A stretch of DNA of 64,000 nt from Bursaphelenchus xylophilus (lineage: Eukaryota > Nematoda > Chromadorea > Rhabditida > Aphelenchoididae), in the NCBI GenBank assembly GCA_904066235.2, contig CAJFCV020000006.1, positions 1,674,001-1,738,000 of the forward strand, in the 5' to 3' direction. The translations under genes and the position numbers were made by a program. The notes below the pieces were generated by a model. It searched no databases and was not told where the DNA came from. It worked only from the letters and a program-made list of their open reading frames with translations. Within the stretch, counting starts at the first letter, position 1; every line of letters starts with the position of its first letter. This document shows, in pieces, positions 1 through 12,100 of this stretch.

Positions 1-899
1 CCCAACTCCGGTCCTACCGCGAAAGCCTTGAAATGTACCGAAAATGTCGGGAAATGCCTCGAATTGTTGGCCGGACTCCCTTCAGAACTATAATAAATGT
101 TTTTGAGTTTCGAATTTATTAAAACTCTATATCCTATCACCTCAAATTATCTTCAGAACTTCCGCTATTGTCCCAAAGCCCAAAAAAATTCTTTTATCTC
201 CCTCCCATCCCCCCCCCCCCTTACCCTATCTTATCCCCAAATTCATTTTTTCACTTTCACTTTTAAACGATGACGAAACCGTAGTCTGGATTGTGATTGC
301 TTATCAGTACAAAGTTAATTAATTCTGATGCCTTATCTGTTCGTTTACCTGATCAATATTAAAAAACGGTCGTTTCGTGGAAAAACACGGGTTTTTACGG
401 GTGCGATGCACTATGTAGACAGTGCATGTCATAAAAAATGAATGGGAGGTCTGATAGAGGACTCCAGGTGTCCGGTTATACGTGTTATCAGACTAGTTGC
501 GATAATTTTAAAATCGATTTTTTTGGGAATTTGAAAAAAAATAATGGTTAAATTTTCAAATTACCCGTTTCTAATTGGCATATTCATTAAATTTCTGCCA
601 AATATCGCCCTATTTTCCTCATTTTTTAGCAAAAATACACATTTTTACCTTCGAAGTTATGGTTAATCACTCCAAGAACAACCACGATTGTTATTCCACT
701 TTTACAAAACTCTTTACGGACTCTACAAACACTCTCTGCACACTACACAGCAATACTCACTGTAGGGAAAAGCGGCGATTTGAGCGTGAGCACCTAAAAA
801 TCCGACGAGATTTTAGGGGATTCAGCAGAGGGATAAGCAGTTAGCAAGCACGCACAAAATTGCAGTCAGAACTCTGTATAACAAATTTTCAGACGTTAA
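1..899. other. Gene-free AT-rich stretch
   Basis: No convincing exon, RNA gene or transposon end is seen. An 89-codon open frame at 575-844 has low-complexity, AT-driven composition and no clear splice context, so I do not call it. The stretch ends where the palindromic repeat array begins. Confidence 0.5.
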
Positions 900-1137
900 G
901 AAAAATTTTTATATAAAAATCTGCACTGTGCAAAAACGTAGGCTTTTTTCAATTAAAAATTTGCACTGTGCAAAACCATAGGCTTTTTTCAACTAAAAAT
1001 CTGCACTGTGCAAAAACGTAGGCTTTTTTCAACTAAAAATTTGCACTGTGCAAAACCATAGGCTTTTTTCAACTAAAAATCTGCACAGTGCAAAAATCTA
1101 GGCTTTTTCAACTAAAAATCTGCACAGTGCAAAAAAT
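900..1137 (+). repeat. TGCACWGTGCA array, forward orientation
   Basis: About six tandem units of roughly 40 bp. Each has the odd palindrome TGCACTGTGCA or TGCACAGTGCA, then about five variable bases, then TAGGCTTTTTTCAACTA and an A/T spacer. In this report 'forward' means the strand reading TAGGCTTTTTTCAACTA, 'reverse' means TAGTTGAAAAAAGCCTA. Confidence 0.9.
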
Positions 1138-1173
1138 CAAGGTATGCAAATTTCGTCATACAAGCTCTGACTG

Positions 1174-1926
1174 TTATCCCACACCCGTTTTCAAGGCCCA
1201 CCTGTTGTCGATTTGGCGTTGGATTGCTTTTTTTGTTTCCTGAATTTCGATGGGATATTGTGGGCTCTCATATGGGGACGAAACCACGTGAGAATGGGCC
1301 GACTTATCTTCCAGGCCCGTTTTGAAAGGCGACGGATCAAAGATTTCGCTGTCTACTTGCTCTGAAAGGGAAAAGTTGAGATTTTTTTGTAAACGGCGAA
1401 CAAAGAAAAAATAAAAAATCTCGAAATTTTTTGAAACCATACGATGTCGAGTTTTTCAAATTTTTTAGCGAAGAGAAAAATTGTACAGTGCAAAAAGATA
1501 GGTTTTTTCAACTAAAAAATCGCACTGTGCAAAACCGTAGGCTTTTTCCAACTAATAATTTGCACAGTGCAAAATCCTAGACTTTTCTCACCTAAAAAAT
1601 CGCACTGTGCAAAACCATAGGCTTTTTTAAACTAAAAAATCGCACAGTGCAAAATCCTAGGCTTTTTTACACTAGCAAACCGCACCGTGCAAAGTTCTAT
1701 TTAAAACTTGCTTACTCAAGGTCCAATTCTTCGAGTTCGGTAGCCTTGAAGAAATTTGTTGACGTTTCGCCTGTTCGGCGAGCCGTTCCACCTCTTGTTT
1801 TTCGGTTTCCGAGATGTCCGTGGAGTCCTCGTCCACTGAAGTGAAGAAATTTACGGACGGCGGGGTCCCAAAACAGCCATTGTGGTTTTTGCGGCCACTC
1901 ATTTCGCTTTCTTCGGGTTGATTTTG
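1174..1926 (-). CDS. Unknown protein, C-terminal exons
   Basis: Two minus-strand exons fit perfectly in phase. 1926-1716 follows a TTTTCAG acceptor and ends at donor GTAAGC. 1361-1174 follows TTTCAG and ends at a stop. Together they give about 132 residues from the first codon after the acceptor. The internal Met at 1899-1897 (start of MSGRKNHNG) is a possible start if the acceptor is a trans-splice site, but the frame stays open back to the acceptor, so an upstream exon is equally possible. The protein is hydrophilic and acidic, with a short charged helix in the middle (SETEKQEVERLAEQAKRQQ) and a conserved-looking tail ending ALKTGVG. There is no signal peptide or membrane segment and I recognise no family. 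Its intron carries a TGCACWGTGCA array. An exon at 7959-8035 is phase-compatible as its 5' end. Confidence 0.75.
1480..1697 (+). repeat. Intronic TGCACWGTGCA array
   Basis: Five to six units of about 40 bp inside the intron of the minus-strand unknown gene. The array is forward on the plus strand, so on the transcribed strand of the host gene it reads TAGTTGAAAAAAGCCTA. Confidence 0.88.
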
Positions 1927-3399
1927 CTGAAAATAGTCTTTAGAATCAATTTAAGGCAAAATAGAATTAAAAAAAACAAAAAAACACGAATATTTTTGCC
2001 TACTACAATATAAAAAATTCTCAATTTTCTAAAAAAAAACTTCAAAATTCTCCCAAAAGCTCATTGCAACTTCAATAACAGCCCAATTTTATTCATTTTC
2101 ACCCCTTTTCATGCAATTTTTCAACTACTCCAATATTACACTAGGTCCGAAAAGCCCAGTTTCAGGTCCAAATCCCATTTCCCTTTCTTCAAAAATAATT
2201 TTTTCTGGTTTCTACATCTCTGCAAGCCCATAATCAGCAGTAATGAGTACTCTGGCCCACCAATTTTTCGCATTTTTTCACTTATTTACGAAGAACATTT
2301 CCGGCTACCCTGGCTTAATTATAAGCTCTTCACGGGGGGAACGTCACTCACGGAATGGGTCGGTAATTATTTCGGGGCCTTGGGGAGGGCACGAGGCCTG
2401 ATAAGGCCCCGGGTTAACAACTTTTTCGGGGCTGGGAAGGCGAAAATGGGAAGAATTCGAAAAAACGCCAAAAAAGGGAGGGAAATAGTCGAATTTATGA
2501 TGCAACTGATAGTTGAGGGGAGATAGGCCTGTTTAGAGGCGATAATCAGAGAAATTTTGTCGACTTGAGGGGGAAATCGTCAATAAATTGAAGTTTTTTC
2601 GTGAGAAAATCAAAAATCCCGAAAAAATCAAGTTTCTGGCCTTAATTTCGTACAAAATACGGTTTCAAATACCGTAATCCTCTCCAAAAATATGAAAAAT
2701 ATGTAAAGCAACAAGATTTCTGACAATTTTCACAATTTTTTTTTTTGTAAAAATCTCAAAAAACCAATTTTTGATGACTTTTAGCAGCTAAAATACAATT
2801 CCAGATATCATAATTTTTTCCCCAATATGGTGTATACGTTCTCCCACATTCAAAACACCCTCATTTTACCAAAAATTTCGACAAAATCCCCGAAAATACA
2901 CTAAAAATCCCAAATTCTCCCAAAAAAATCTCAAAATTCGGTCAATTTTCCTAATCCACATGAGTCAAAAAAGTTTCAAAAGGCTGTAACACACACAAGG
3001 CTTCTTAATCTTTCCAAATTTCCGCCAAAAATGGGGAAAAAAGATTGGAATTTGGATTAATTCGAGCCTAATCCCTGCAAAAGCTAGACAAAACAAAATC
3101 CGAGCGCTTTATAACGTGAATTAAAAAATCGCAGAAGGTGATTTCAATTTTTAAAGATCAGCAAAAGGTCGAGGAGCAGCTGTGAGGAAAACATCTGCAA
3201 ATTGATGGGTGTCACGGGCGTTTTGAACGGGATTTTTACGTAAAAAGGTCTTCTAAACTTGTCAGGTTTGGAAAAAAGTTGAGAAATCAAATATGAAAAA
3301 ACTAGTGATGAATTATACCCAGTAAAAATAAAGGAAAATGAGACATTTCGAAAGCAAAATTTCCTAGTTTTCATAGATTTTGGCCACATTTTTTTTTAC
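1927..3399. other. No gene seen (possible large intron)
   Basis: AT-rich DNA with no exon-like block. A copy of the recurrent TATATTACACTAGG-type motif (AATATTACACTAGG) lies near 2131. If the exon at 7959-8035 belongs to the 1174-1926 gene, this is intron. Confidence 0.45.
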
Positions 3400-4197
3400 A
3401 GAACGTATACATAGCAGTTCCAAGAGTTAGGAATTCAGATTTTAAGATTTATCAATCAATTTACCATGTTTTAGTCCTGTTTTCCCGAAAAACTCTGAAT
3501 TTTTGATTGTTTTTGCAAATTTGGTGCTAAATAAGGGTGTGTGAAAATTTATTTTGACTAATATATGCTCCATACGATCGTGCAGTGGTCTGACAAACCT
3601 TTCGGCGTGAAAATTCAACAAAAGTTTTATAAAATGACCTAAAATAAGGTCAAACCGTGGCTAAAATCTGGGAAGGCTACAATGGCGGACCTGATCTAGT
3701 GGCAAAAAACGTAGCATTTTGCATCCGGGAAGTATCAAAAATGTAGCAAAATACCTCCCTCTCCAAGTGAAAAAACTCCGATTTCAAAAGGGCGCCCGCT
3801 CTTTTAGTGAGGGAAAGGGTTTTTTCACTTGGAGAGGGAGGTATTTTGCTGCATTTTTGATAATTCCCAGATACAAAATGATACGTTTTTTTGCCACAGG
3901 ATCAGGTCCGTCACTGCACCCTTCCCAGATTTTAGTCATGTTTTGACTTTATTTTAGGTCATTTTATAAAACTTTAGCTGAATTCTCACTCCGAAAGGTT
4001 AGTCAGACCAATGCACGATCGCATGGAGCATATATTAATCAAAATAAATTTTCACACGCCATAATTTAGCATCAAATCTGCGAAAACAATCACAAATTCA
4101 GGTTGTTTGGGCAAACAGGCCCAAAACAAGGTAAATTGATGGATAAATCTTAAAATCTCAATTCCTAACTCTTGGAACTGCTATTTATACGTTCTTT
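3399..4197. repeat. Palindrome of about 0.8 kb with a MITE at its centre
   Basis: The left arm (about 3401-3678) begins with GAACGTATACATAGCAGTTC. The right arm (about 3917-4195) is its reverse complement, ending with GAACTGCTATTTATACGTTC. Arms of about 275 bp stay recognisable throughout, with scattered substitutions and small indels. The spacer is exactly one CAGTGGCGGACCTGATCC-type MITE. Confidence 0.88.
3680..3916. mobile_element. MITE family A copy 1 (mariner-like, TA target)
   Basis: A non-autonomous element of about 240 bp. Its long inverted repeats start near CARTGGCGGACCTGATC and include ATTTTGCATCCGGGAAGTAT and the stretch CCTCCCTCTCCAAGTGAAAA. TA lies at the left flank and the right TA is decayed. 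It forms the loop of the surrounding palindrome. Several copies of this family here have clean TA flanks, typical of Tc1/mariner-derived MITEs. Confidence 0.9.
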
Positions 4198-4500
4198 ATA
4201 GCCTCTGTCGTCAATATAAACCCAACTTTTATTAAAAACTACACACATATTTAATTTTTTATGCGCATTTTTTAAATTTCAAGCCATTTTTGCCATAGAT
4301 AAGGTCCAAATCATCTCCATAAGGTCCAAATTACCTCCCACCCAGTTATAAAACAATAACCCACCATTACTTTTTATTTATTTTGCTTGAAAGTGCAATT
4401 CAAACACCTCAAGACATGCGAATTTCCATTGCGAAACCCACGAAACGTCCCGAAAGTAAAAATGGAGATTAAAACGAGCAAATAAACTTATTGCCAAATC

Positions 4501-4662
4501 AAAGGGGCTTTTCGAACCTTCAATGACGCGTACCACTCGGGCCCGGCGGGGATCAAAAACGAGTGGCCGGAACCGGGTTATGAAACTCAGAGAGACCGAA
4601 AAGCTGAGCAAAGTCTAGAAAGAGTGGCCCCGAAACGTTCGGAACTTCCGGATTTAGGCTAA
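4501..4662 (+). CDS. Possible orphan coding fragment
   Basis: A GC-rich island in AT-rich DNA is open on the plus strand for 53 codons and ends with a stop. It has protein-like composition (contains YHSGPAGIKNEWPEPGYE and a basic/acidic tail). No good splice acceptor precedes it: the nearest AG is the weak CAAAG at about 4499-4503. AATAAA lies about 100 bp downstream. It could be a terminal exon with an unusual acceptor, a decayed gene relic, or chance. The minus strand is also open across the same island. Confidence 0.25.
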   Translation, partial: KGAFRTFNDAYHSGPAGIKNEWPEPGYETQRDRKAEQSLERVAPKRSELPDLG

Positions 4663-5713
4663 AATACGGTTTTAGATCATGATAAATTACAGTAGATACT
4701 GTTTGCGACAAAAAAGAAGTGTCGGTCAACCAAACAACAACAAAAAAACAGCTTATTTTAGCCATAAATAAAATGGAAAAAACACTTCAAGTTTTTTAAA
4801 ATTTTGTTTTGGGGCAAAAGATAATTCGAACTTGTCGAAAATTGTAGCAGACATTCTTTCGAGGAAAATAACTCCATAAATAAGCAACAATAGCAAAAAA
4901 TAGTCAACCATTTTTTTTATTTTTTTTATTTAAGCCATGAATAATATAAAAATTTCGTCACAACAGCGGGAAACTCTTCACAATTAATCATACTACTCCG
5001 TAGAATAATATAAGATCGTTTGAGGGCTCAATTTTCTACGAAATTTTTATAAATTCCCAAATTTCACTAAAACTTGTCAACTAATGTCATGGATAACATA
5101 AAAACACCTCTAGAACTACTATTAATCTACTCCAAACGTACCTCAGAAAACTTTACAGCGTCTTACCATCCTTAAACTACCCTTAAATCATCAAAAATCT
5201 GATTAAAATAACAATGTTTCCCACAAATCATCATAATTACTCCAAATGCGATCTTCTCCAGCCAACTTTCATCCTCAAATCTGTTTTGTAGCCTACCAGA
5301 CCCTGAATAACATCTTTAGAGCCCATTATCGGGCCTCGTCCTCGTTAAAGAACCCCCACATTACAGGGTCTTTCGAAAATTTACAACCCCAAAGAAAGGA
5401 GATTAATAACAACTTTGGGGTGTTACGAACCTCGTCGAAAAACGACTAGCCGTCGCGTTGATAAGACTGATAGCGATGGAATTTTTGGCGGGACTGAATT
5501 GTGCAGCTTTTCGACCAAAAACCAAACGATTTAGGAGGAATCCGCATAAACAATGTTTTGTTAGCGGAAAATATTTTTGTGCTTAACATTGAGAAAGAGA
5601 ACTTTCCTGTCGAACAACATGACATTTTAAACCGAAAAATGACAAAAAATCTCGAATTTTTGGCATTTTCAGGCGAAATCATTGCGATTTCTACAAAGCG
5701 CGATATGAAAATT

Positions 5714-6745
5714 GGGTCAAACAACAAGAATGCATCCGATAAACAATCTAATTTATGGGGAATCCATAAACACGTGATTTTTAAGCGGAAAATGGCCTTT
5801 GTGGTCTTAAATTTGGGAAGGGAAGTAGTCAGGTCGAGCAAGAAGCCATTATTTTATATTGGGAAATGGCAAAAAATATCGAATTTTTGGCATTTTTCGG
5901 GCACAGAATCTCTTTGATTTCCGCAAAGCGCGAACTAAAAATGGCGCAAATTTCCTGCGAGGAAATGGGTTGAACTCTTTGTGAGCTTTCAACACGAGAA
6001 ACAAACAAAAATTCTGACAGAAGCAAAACTTGAAGCCGACTTTCTCTCTCCGCCGAATGGGACAAGAAACACAGAAAAAATCCCATCCAATTACAGTGGG
6101 GGACCTGATCCAGTGGCAAAAAACGTACATTTTACATCCGGGAAGTATCAAAAATTTGGCAAAATGCTTCCCTCTTCAAGTGAAAAAAGTTCGTTTTGAA
6201 GGGCGTGCCCTTTTTCCTCATCACAGAAAGAGCGGGCGCGGTTTTGAAAACTGAGTTTTTTTCACTTGGAGAGAGAGGTATTTTGCCACATTTTTTGATA
6301 CTTCCTGGATGCAAAATGGTACGTTTTTTTGCCACTGGATCAGGTCCCCCACTGTAATTGAATGGGATTTTTTCGGTATTTCTTGTCCCATTCGGCAGAA
6401 AAAGAAAATCAGTTTCAAGTTTTGCTTCTATCAGAATTTTTGTTTGTTTCTGGTGTTGAAACCTCACAAACAGTTCAGCCCATTCCCTCGCAGGAAATTT
6501 GCGACATTTTTAGATCGCGCTTTGCAGAAACCAGAGCGATTCTGAGCCCGAAAAATGTCAAAAATTCGATATTTTTTGCCATTTTTCAATACAAAATAAT
6601 GGCTTCTTGCTCGACCTGACCACTTCCCTTCCCAAATTTAAGGCCACAAAGGCCATTTTCCGCTCAAAAATCACATGTTTATGGATTCCCCATAAATTAG
6701 ATTGTTTATCGGATGCATTGTTGTTTTTTTGGCCCATTTATTTCT
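5714..6745. repeat. Palindrome of about 1.0 kb with a MITE at its centre
   Basis: The left arm 5722-6090 and right arm 6360-6728 are reverse complements, with ends near GAATGCATCCGATAAACAAT and ATTGTTTATCGGATGCATTG. A family-A MITE fills the centre. A diverged direct copy of part of the left arm lies at about 5640-5715 (GAATTTTTGGCATTTT and following). The several open frames called on both strands here are products of the repeat arms, not genes. Confidence 0.88.
6094..6354. mobile_element. MITE family A copy 2
   Basis: Perfectly bounded by TA on each side (6092-6093 and 6355-6356), with TIRs beginning CAGTGGGGGACCTGATCCAG. It is the centre of the 5714-6745 palindrome. Confidence 0.92.
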
Positions 6746-7958
6746 CGTACGATCCTGTTTTCTTTAGATAATCATCACTTCTTTGCGGGGCTTCCGGAAG
6801 AATTATGGAACCTTGTAAATTCTTTTGGCCACAATAAGATTAAAGGTGCAAAAAAGCGTTTTTACAGATTCAAATAATAGCAAAAACATTGTAACTCAGG
6901 AGGTAAGAATGTTACAAGTGCCATTTTTTGTTCAATTACGCCCATGAGGAGGGATGGGAATGCGATTATCTATGGGCAAATCTCATTAGTTCAAAATTTC
7001 ATCAAAAACAGAGTAATAAGGAAGAAAAGGTCTTAAGAATTGTAATTCTAAGCGTCCAGAGAAAGCAAAATATAATATTTTACATATTGGAAAACTTGAA
7101 ACAGAAAAAAATCTTCAAAATTGCCCAAATTTTATATTAACCATCAAAAAATGGCCAAATTAGTATCCAAGGCTTATTTTTTCAAAAAAATTTTCAACTT
7201 TAGACAACCAGAATACCTAAAATACGACAGCACTGCCATTCCAAATCAAAAAATCCGCTAAAGCTACCAAAACTCGACCAAATTTTGCACTCTTCATCAA
7301 AGATCAGCTAAACTAATAAAAAATCCACAAAAAATATCTCAACTCCCCAAAATTCTAAACAAATATCAACCTGAGACCTCATGAACTCTGCGAGCCCTCG
7401 ATACAAGGCATAATCACGGAGCAAGAGCACGGAAAACTCGGACAAAGCCCGAATCCAGGGCGAACAACCCAAGATTGGAAAAGAATAAGAAAAAAAGAGC
7501 GAAAAAGCCGGCTGTTCCGTCCCTGTTCTGGCCAAAAATGAGCGTCGAGTGCTTTTTCGTCGTATTCGAAAAATATCCAGCGGCCGCGGCACGTTTTCGG
7601 GGCTGCTTTCGCCGCACGTGCCCAAGAATAATGTGGATGAGGGGAACAATCGAGTTACCCGTGCAATTGCAGGCACTAGAAAGGACTTTCGGGAACGTGA
7701 CGTAAATTGGAGCAAAGTTCAGGCAGGTTCACATAGCGCAATTTAGGGATACAAAATTGTTTGGCCAAAAACACAAGTTTCGAGTTCTGGAAGTAAAACC
7801 CCTCTGTTTTTTACAACATTTCCTGATGAAAACGTCCGTCTTGCCTTCGAAATTCCATAGAGCACCTAATCAGTCCATTCAGACCTTGTTTTAGGCCGAA
7901 AACAACACTCCCTTATATTACACTAGACATCAGACAAAAAAAATCAAACTCAACTTAC
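6746..7958. other. No gene seen; GC-rich island at 7440-7700
   Basis: AT-rich sequence with a GC-richer island at 7440-7700 that is open in several frames on both strands and contains a CRE-like TTACGTCACG on the minus strand. I could not find a consistent exon model. It might be promoter DNA or an unrecognised exon. Confidence 0.35.
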
Positions 7959-8035
7959 TTCTGGGTTCCTTTGTGTTTCTGGACGGGTTTTATCGTCAGT
8001 GCTGCTGCTTGCGGCATTATTATCAAGTTTCATGC
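7959..8035 (-). CDS. Small minus-strand coding exon
   Basis: An exon bounded by a TTTTTCAG acceptor and a consensus GTAAGT donor. It opens GC-ATG, giving 25 residues of a Ser/Thr/Asn-rich hydrophilic peptide (MKLDNNAASSSTDDKTRPET...), and ends in phase 0. The unknown-gene exon at 1926 also starts in phase 0, so the two could be spliced into one protein of 157 residues across an intron of about 6 kb containing both large palindromes. The ATG directly after the acceptor fits a trans-spliced first exon. The link is inference. Confidence 0.55.
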
Positions 8036-9182
8036 CTGAAAAACAAAGATAAAGTAAAAACAAAAAAGTGCAAAATTCATGTCTAAAATAATATAAAAAC
8101 ATGCGACAGACACTAAAATAAGCCGTATAAAGTAATAAAACACCTCTAACTCGGCCTCCACAAGCAATGGGAAGAGAATGAAACAAATTGTGTCAAAAGA
8201 AAGGCCAAATCCGGCCGAATGCATAAAATTTAACGTTTTCTTTGGGGTAATTATGGATAAAAAACGTAAATTCAAATCTTTGGCCAGAACTGCAAAAAAT
8301 GCCCGCGGAAACCTGTCGTATATGTAACAGAGGTTGCAAAATAAAATTTCCGTCAATCTATATACATGTTTATTGGCGAATATTCACAAAAAATATCGAT
8401 TATTCCGTGGTTTTGCTCTCCTCCTCCAGGCTGGATGGAACTTCTTGGGTGCGCTTCAGTTCTCGCTATAAATCGTGTATTACATTCTTGAAATCCCATA
8501 AGCAAAAAGAAAGGATTGATTTAGCAGTTTATATTATTATTAAAAGCTGTTTAATACAGTAAACTCGGGATAGAAGATCAATTCCGGATCACAGGAGTCA
8601 AGCGTATGGGCATCGGAACGTAATACCATTGGCTTAAATGAGGAGAACACGACAAAAAAATTGCGAAAATAAGTGAATTCGGGAGGAATTTTGGGCTTTG
8701 CACTCCGAATTTTTTTACCTTATTTTAGGCCAAAAAATGTCAAAATCTCAAAAAAATCTCGTCCAAAACCTTTCCAAAAAATTTTCAACTGCAAGTTCAT
8801 AGCCCAATTCACTCTCATTTGGCATAAATTTTCGGGAAACCCAAAAAAATTTGCATATTTTGTACAAAAAATTGAAAAAAACTATAAAAAAACCAATTTC
8901 AGACTAGAAAAAAGCGATTTCTGGAAAGACCAGACGCCAACACAAAGTAAAAGCTGTTCATGGGGCATTTTAACATGCCCGAGAATATGCTGACAAAAAG
9001 CCAGCCCTCTGCCGACTGATCTACAAGCATAAAAAATCGAAGAAACGCCGGAAAATCGAGAGATTCTACGGAAAATCACGGGAAACTAGAAATTTCGTCG
9101 CAAAAATCGGCACCACTCGGCGCCGATTATTGCCAACGCTACTGCGGACACCAGAAGAGTGGAAACAATATTGCGAAAAGCG
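8036..9182. other. No gene seen; 3' flank of the exchanger gene
   Basis: AT-rich. Open frames at 8030-8356 (minus) and 8299-8562 (plus) look like AT-driven noise. This stretch should hold the 3' untranslated region of the exchanger gene. I do not see an unambiguous close polyadenylation signal on the minus strand; the first clear AATAAA is near 8370. Confidence 0.4.
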
Positions 9183-12100
9183 TTAAATGTCGCAAGAAGA
9201 CTGTACATTGCGGAGTTGTTTCTCGGTGGTGAGGCATCGGGCCAACGGTTCGCAGAATCCGGGCAGGGTCTCCATTAGTGTGGGGTTGGCATTGGTCAGG
9301 AGAGGCTTCATGAAGCTGAAAATCACAGGATTAAACCATTTTTTATCACTTTTCTGAACTATATTACACTAGGTCATTTTCAATTTTTTTTGGTCCCACA
9401 GCGAAAACTTGGAGTCAAAATTGAAAAAAAATCAACAGGCTTCTTTTAAATTCTATATAGACCAATTTCAGTTCAAAACCTCATTTCTACAGCTCATTTT
9501 AATATTTTTGGGTCCCACCACGAAAACCCTGAAAATCAGGGAAAGTCCTCAAAATCGTTCAAAATCGCGTCTTGATGACAAATACAACAAAATAAATGCT
9601 ATGTAAGCCCCATATTTCACTCAATCCACTTACACTGCATCGAAATTGTACCACTTTCTCGGCAAAAACGCCTTATCCCACGGATTCCTGCCCGACCTTC
9701 TCTGGTTGCCATTGAAGATGTTCATATCGTCGTCCTGATCGCTCTCCGGCACGGTTGGGGTCTGCGGTTGATTTTGGCCGTGTTTGATGCCCAGCCTTTC
9801 GATCATCCAGCCGGCCAGGCCTCCATTCACGAGGACCGTGAAGATGACCAGGATCGATGTCGTGGACTGCATGATCTGCCGATGTGCTGTGGCCGTGTTC
9901 CTTGACGCCAGAGCGAAGGGAACGGCGCCTCGGAGGCCGGCCCAGACGATCATGTGTTGGTGGTTTCGTTCGATTTTGGGCTTGCGTTTCATGTTCAGCA
10001 CAGTGCAGAGGGGATAGACCCACAGGGCGCGCGAGAGTTGGGTGGCAATCTGGAAACCAGATATTGAAACAGAATATACGACAATGGAGATTATGTCTTA
10101 GGTAAAAATTCTCCACATAGACCTCAAATTTCAGGGTAAAAATGCAATTTTTTGACCTAAAGCAATATAAAAACTGCTCTAAAATTAATTTTTTCTCTAG
10201 TTTTTCAAAGGCTGTATGACTCTAGATACCTTGAAATACATGTAAAATCAATATCATTTTCTGAAAATCCCTTAAAATCAAGTAACCCCACTTTTTCCCA
10301 AAATATCATCAAAAAACACCTAAAATAATATAAAACCGGCTCTAAAAGCCCAATTTTCCGACATTTCTTAGGCCAATTATCTGCCTCATGCTCTATGCTT
10401 CATAATGAACCTATTCTAATTCCAAAATTCCATAGACACAAAGGTAATCCAACCTTTTTCCCAAAATTCCCCATAGACCATATAAACTAATATAAGACGC
10501 CTCGAAAAAGACGTCCTCAACCCAATCCAAGCGAGGTTGGACGATTGTGGAAAAAGACGATTGGGGAAAGGTATGATTGGGGAAACCGAAAAGTATTCTT
10601 TGATGCAAGTGTGAAATTAAAAATGAGTGTCATTTTCGAAATCAGCACCCTCGATTATCGTAACATACACTTGTATCGAACAAAAATAATACTTTTCGGT
10701 TTCCCCAATCGTACTTTCCCCCAATCGTCTTTTCCCACAATCGTCCAACTCCGCTTGGATTGGGTTGAGGACGTCTTTTTTGAGGCGTTTTATATTAGTT
10801 TAGATGGTCTATAGGAATTTTTGAAAAAAAAGTTGGATTACTTTAGTTCATATGGAATTTTGGAATTACAATAGCTTGATATGAAGTATAGAGCATGAGG
10901 CAGCTAGTCGGCTCAAGAAATGTCGGAAAATTAGGCTTTTAGAGGCAATTTTATATTATTTTAGGTGTTTTTTGATGATATTTTGAGAAAGAAGTGGGAT
11001 TACTAAATTTTAAGGGATTTTCAGAAGATGATATTGATTTTACATGTTTCAAGGTGTTTTGAGTCATACAGCCTTGGAATAACAAAAAAAATCACTTTTA
11101 GAGCAATTTTTATATTGCTTTAGGTCAAAAAATTGCATTTTTACCCTGAAATTTGAGGTCGATGTGGAGCATTTTTGCCTAACTGCCTTCCAAATCAACT
11201 CACAATCGCGACAACCACAAAAATGATGCTCCATTCCGCCCTTGAAGTCGGCAGGGACACTCCAATGTACAAGAAAATGAAGCTTTCGGCCAGGAAAGAG
11301 ATGGCTTCAAAGAACTGTTTGGTGCGTGCCTGCGACTCCTCCGACAAATTATTAAACGTATAATGGGCTTGACAGATTCCACAAAAGAGGACGGCCACAA
11401 TTCCGGTGAAATGGACCACTTCGGCGAGTAAAAATGAGATGTAAGACACCAAAATAAAGAGGGCGCTCTCCAGTAAAGGGTGATCGTTGATGTCGGTGAA
11501 TTTGGTGATCAACGCGTTCGTGCAGCCCACGAAGCAGCCCAGGAACAGCGAGCCGAAAAAGACGTAGCCGAACTCGGCGCACGCCGCGAAAAGATCGGAC
11601 ACGGCGAAGACGGCGGTGTGCGAGGTGAAATGGTCCACAATGCCGGACAAAACAATGGCCACAGCGTCGTTCAGCGCGCTCTCTCCGAACACCAGAGCAT
11701 ACAAATCAACATCCACATTCATTTCGGAGAAGACGGCGAGAACAGTGACTAAAAATTTAATTTTAGAAAAAGTATCAGTAAAAACGCAAATTTTTGTGAA
11801 AAAAAATCATTTTAAAAATATTTAAATACGCAAAAAGGCGCATTTCCTTCATCATGGACCAATATAAAATCAAAATTTGGGACTTCACGGCAAAAAATTA
11901 TATTCACCATGGCAAGAGATTCAAAAAAAGTAAAATTTTATCGCCTAAACTACTATCAAACTCCGCCAAAAGAGCTCATCGGACATCACTCTGCTACTTA
12001 TAACACCCTAGACCATCAAAGTTCCAATTTTCATCCAAATTTCCTTCAATGTCACCTAAACCAAGAAAAACTCAAAAAAAAAATGATAAACCCACCCGGA

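Noticed and set aside
5446..6619. Several overlapping 70-140 codon frames on both strands
   Set aside because: All fall inside the arms of the 5714-6745 palindrome or the central MITE and mirror one another.
9673..10116. 147-codon minus frame overlapping exchanger exon 6
   Set aside because: Alternative frame of the real NHE exon, which matches the family in the other frame.
11480..11825. Plus-strand frames opposite exchanger exon 5
   Set aside because: Antisense shadows of a conserved coding exon.
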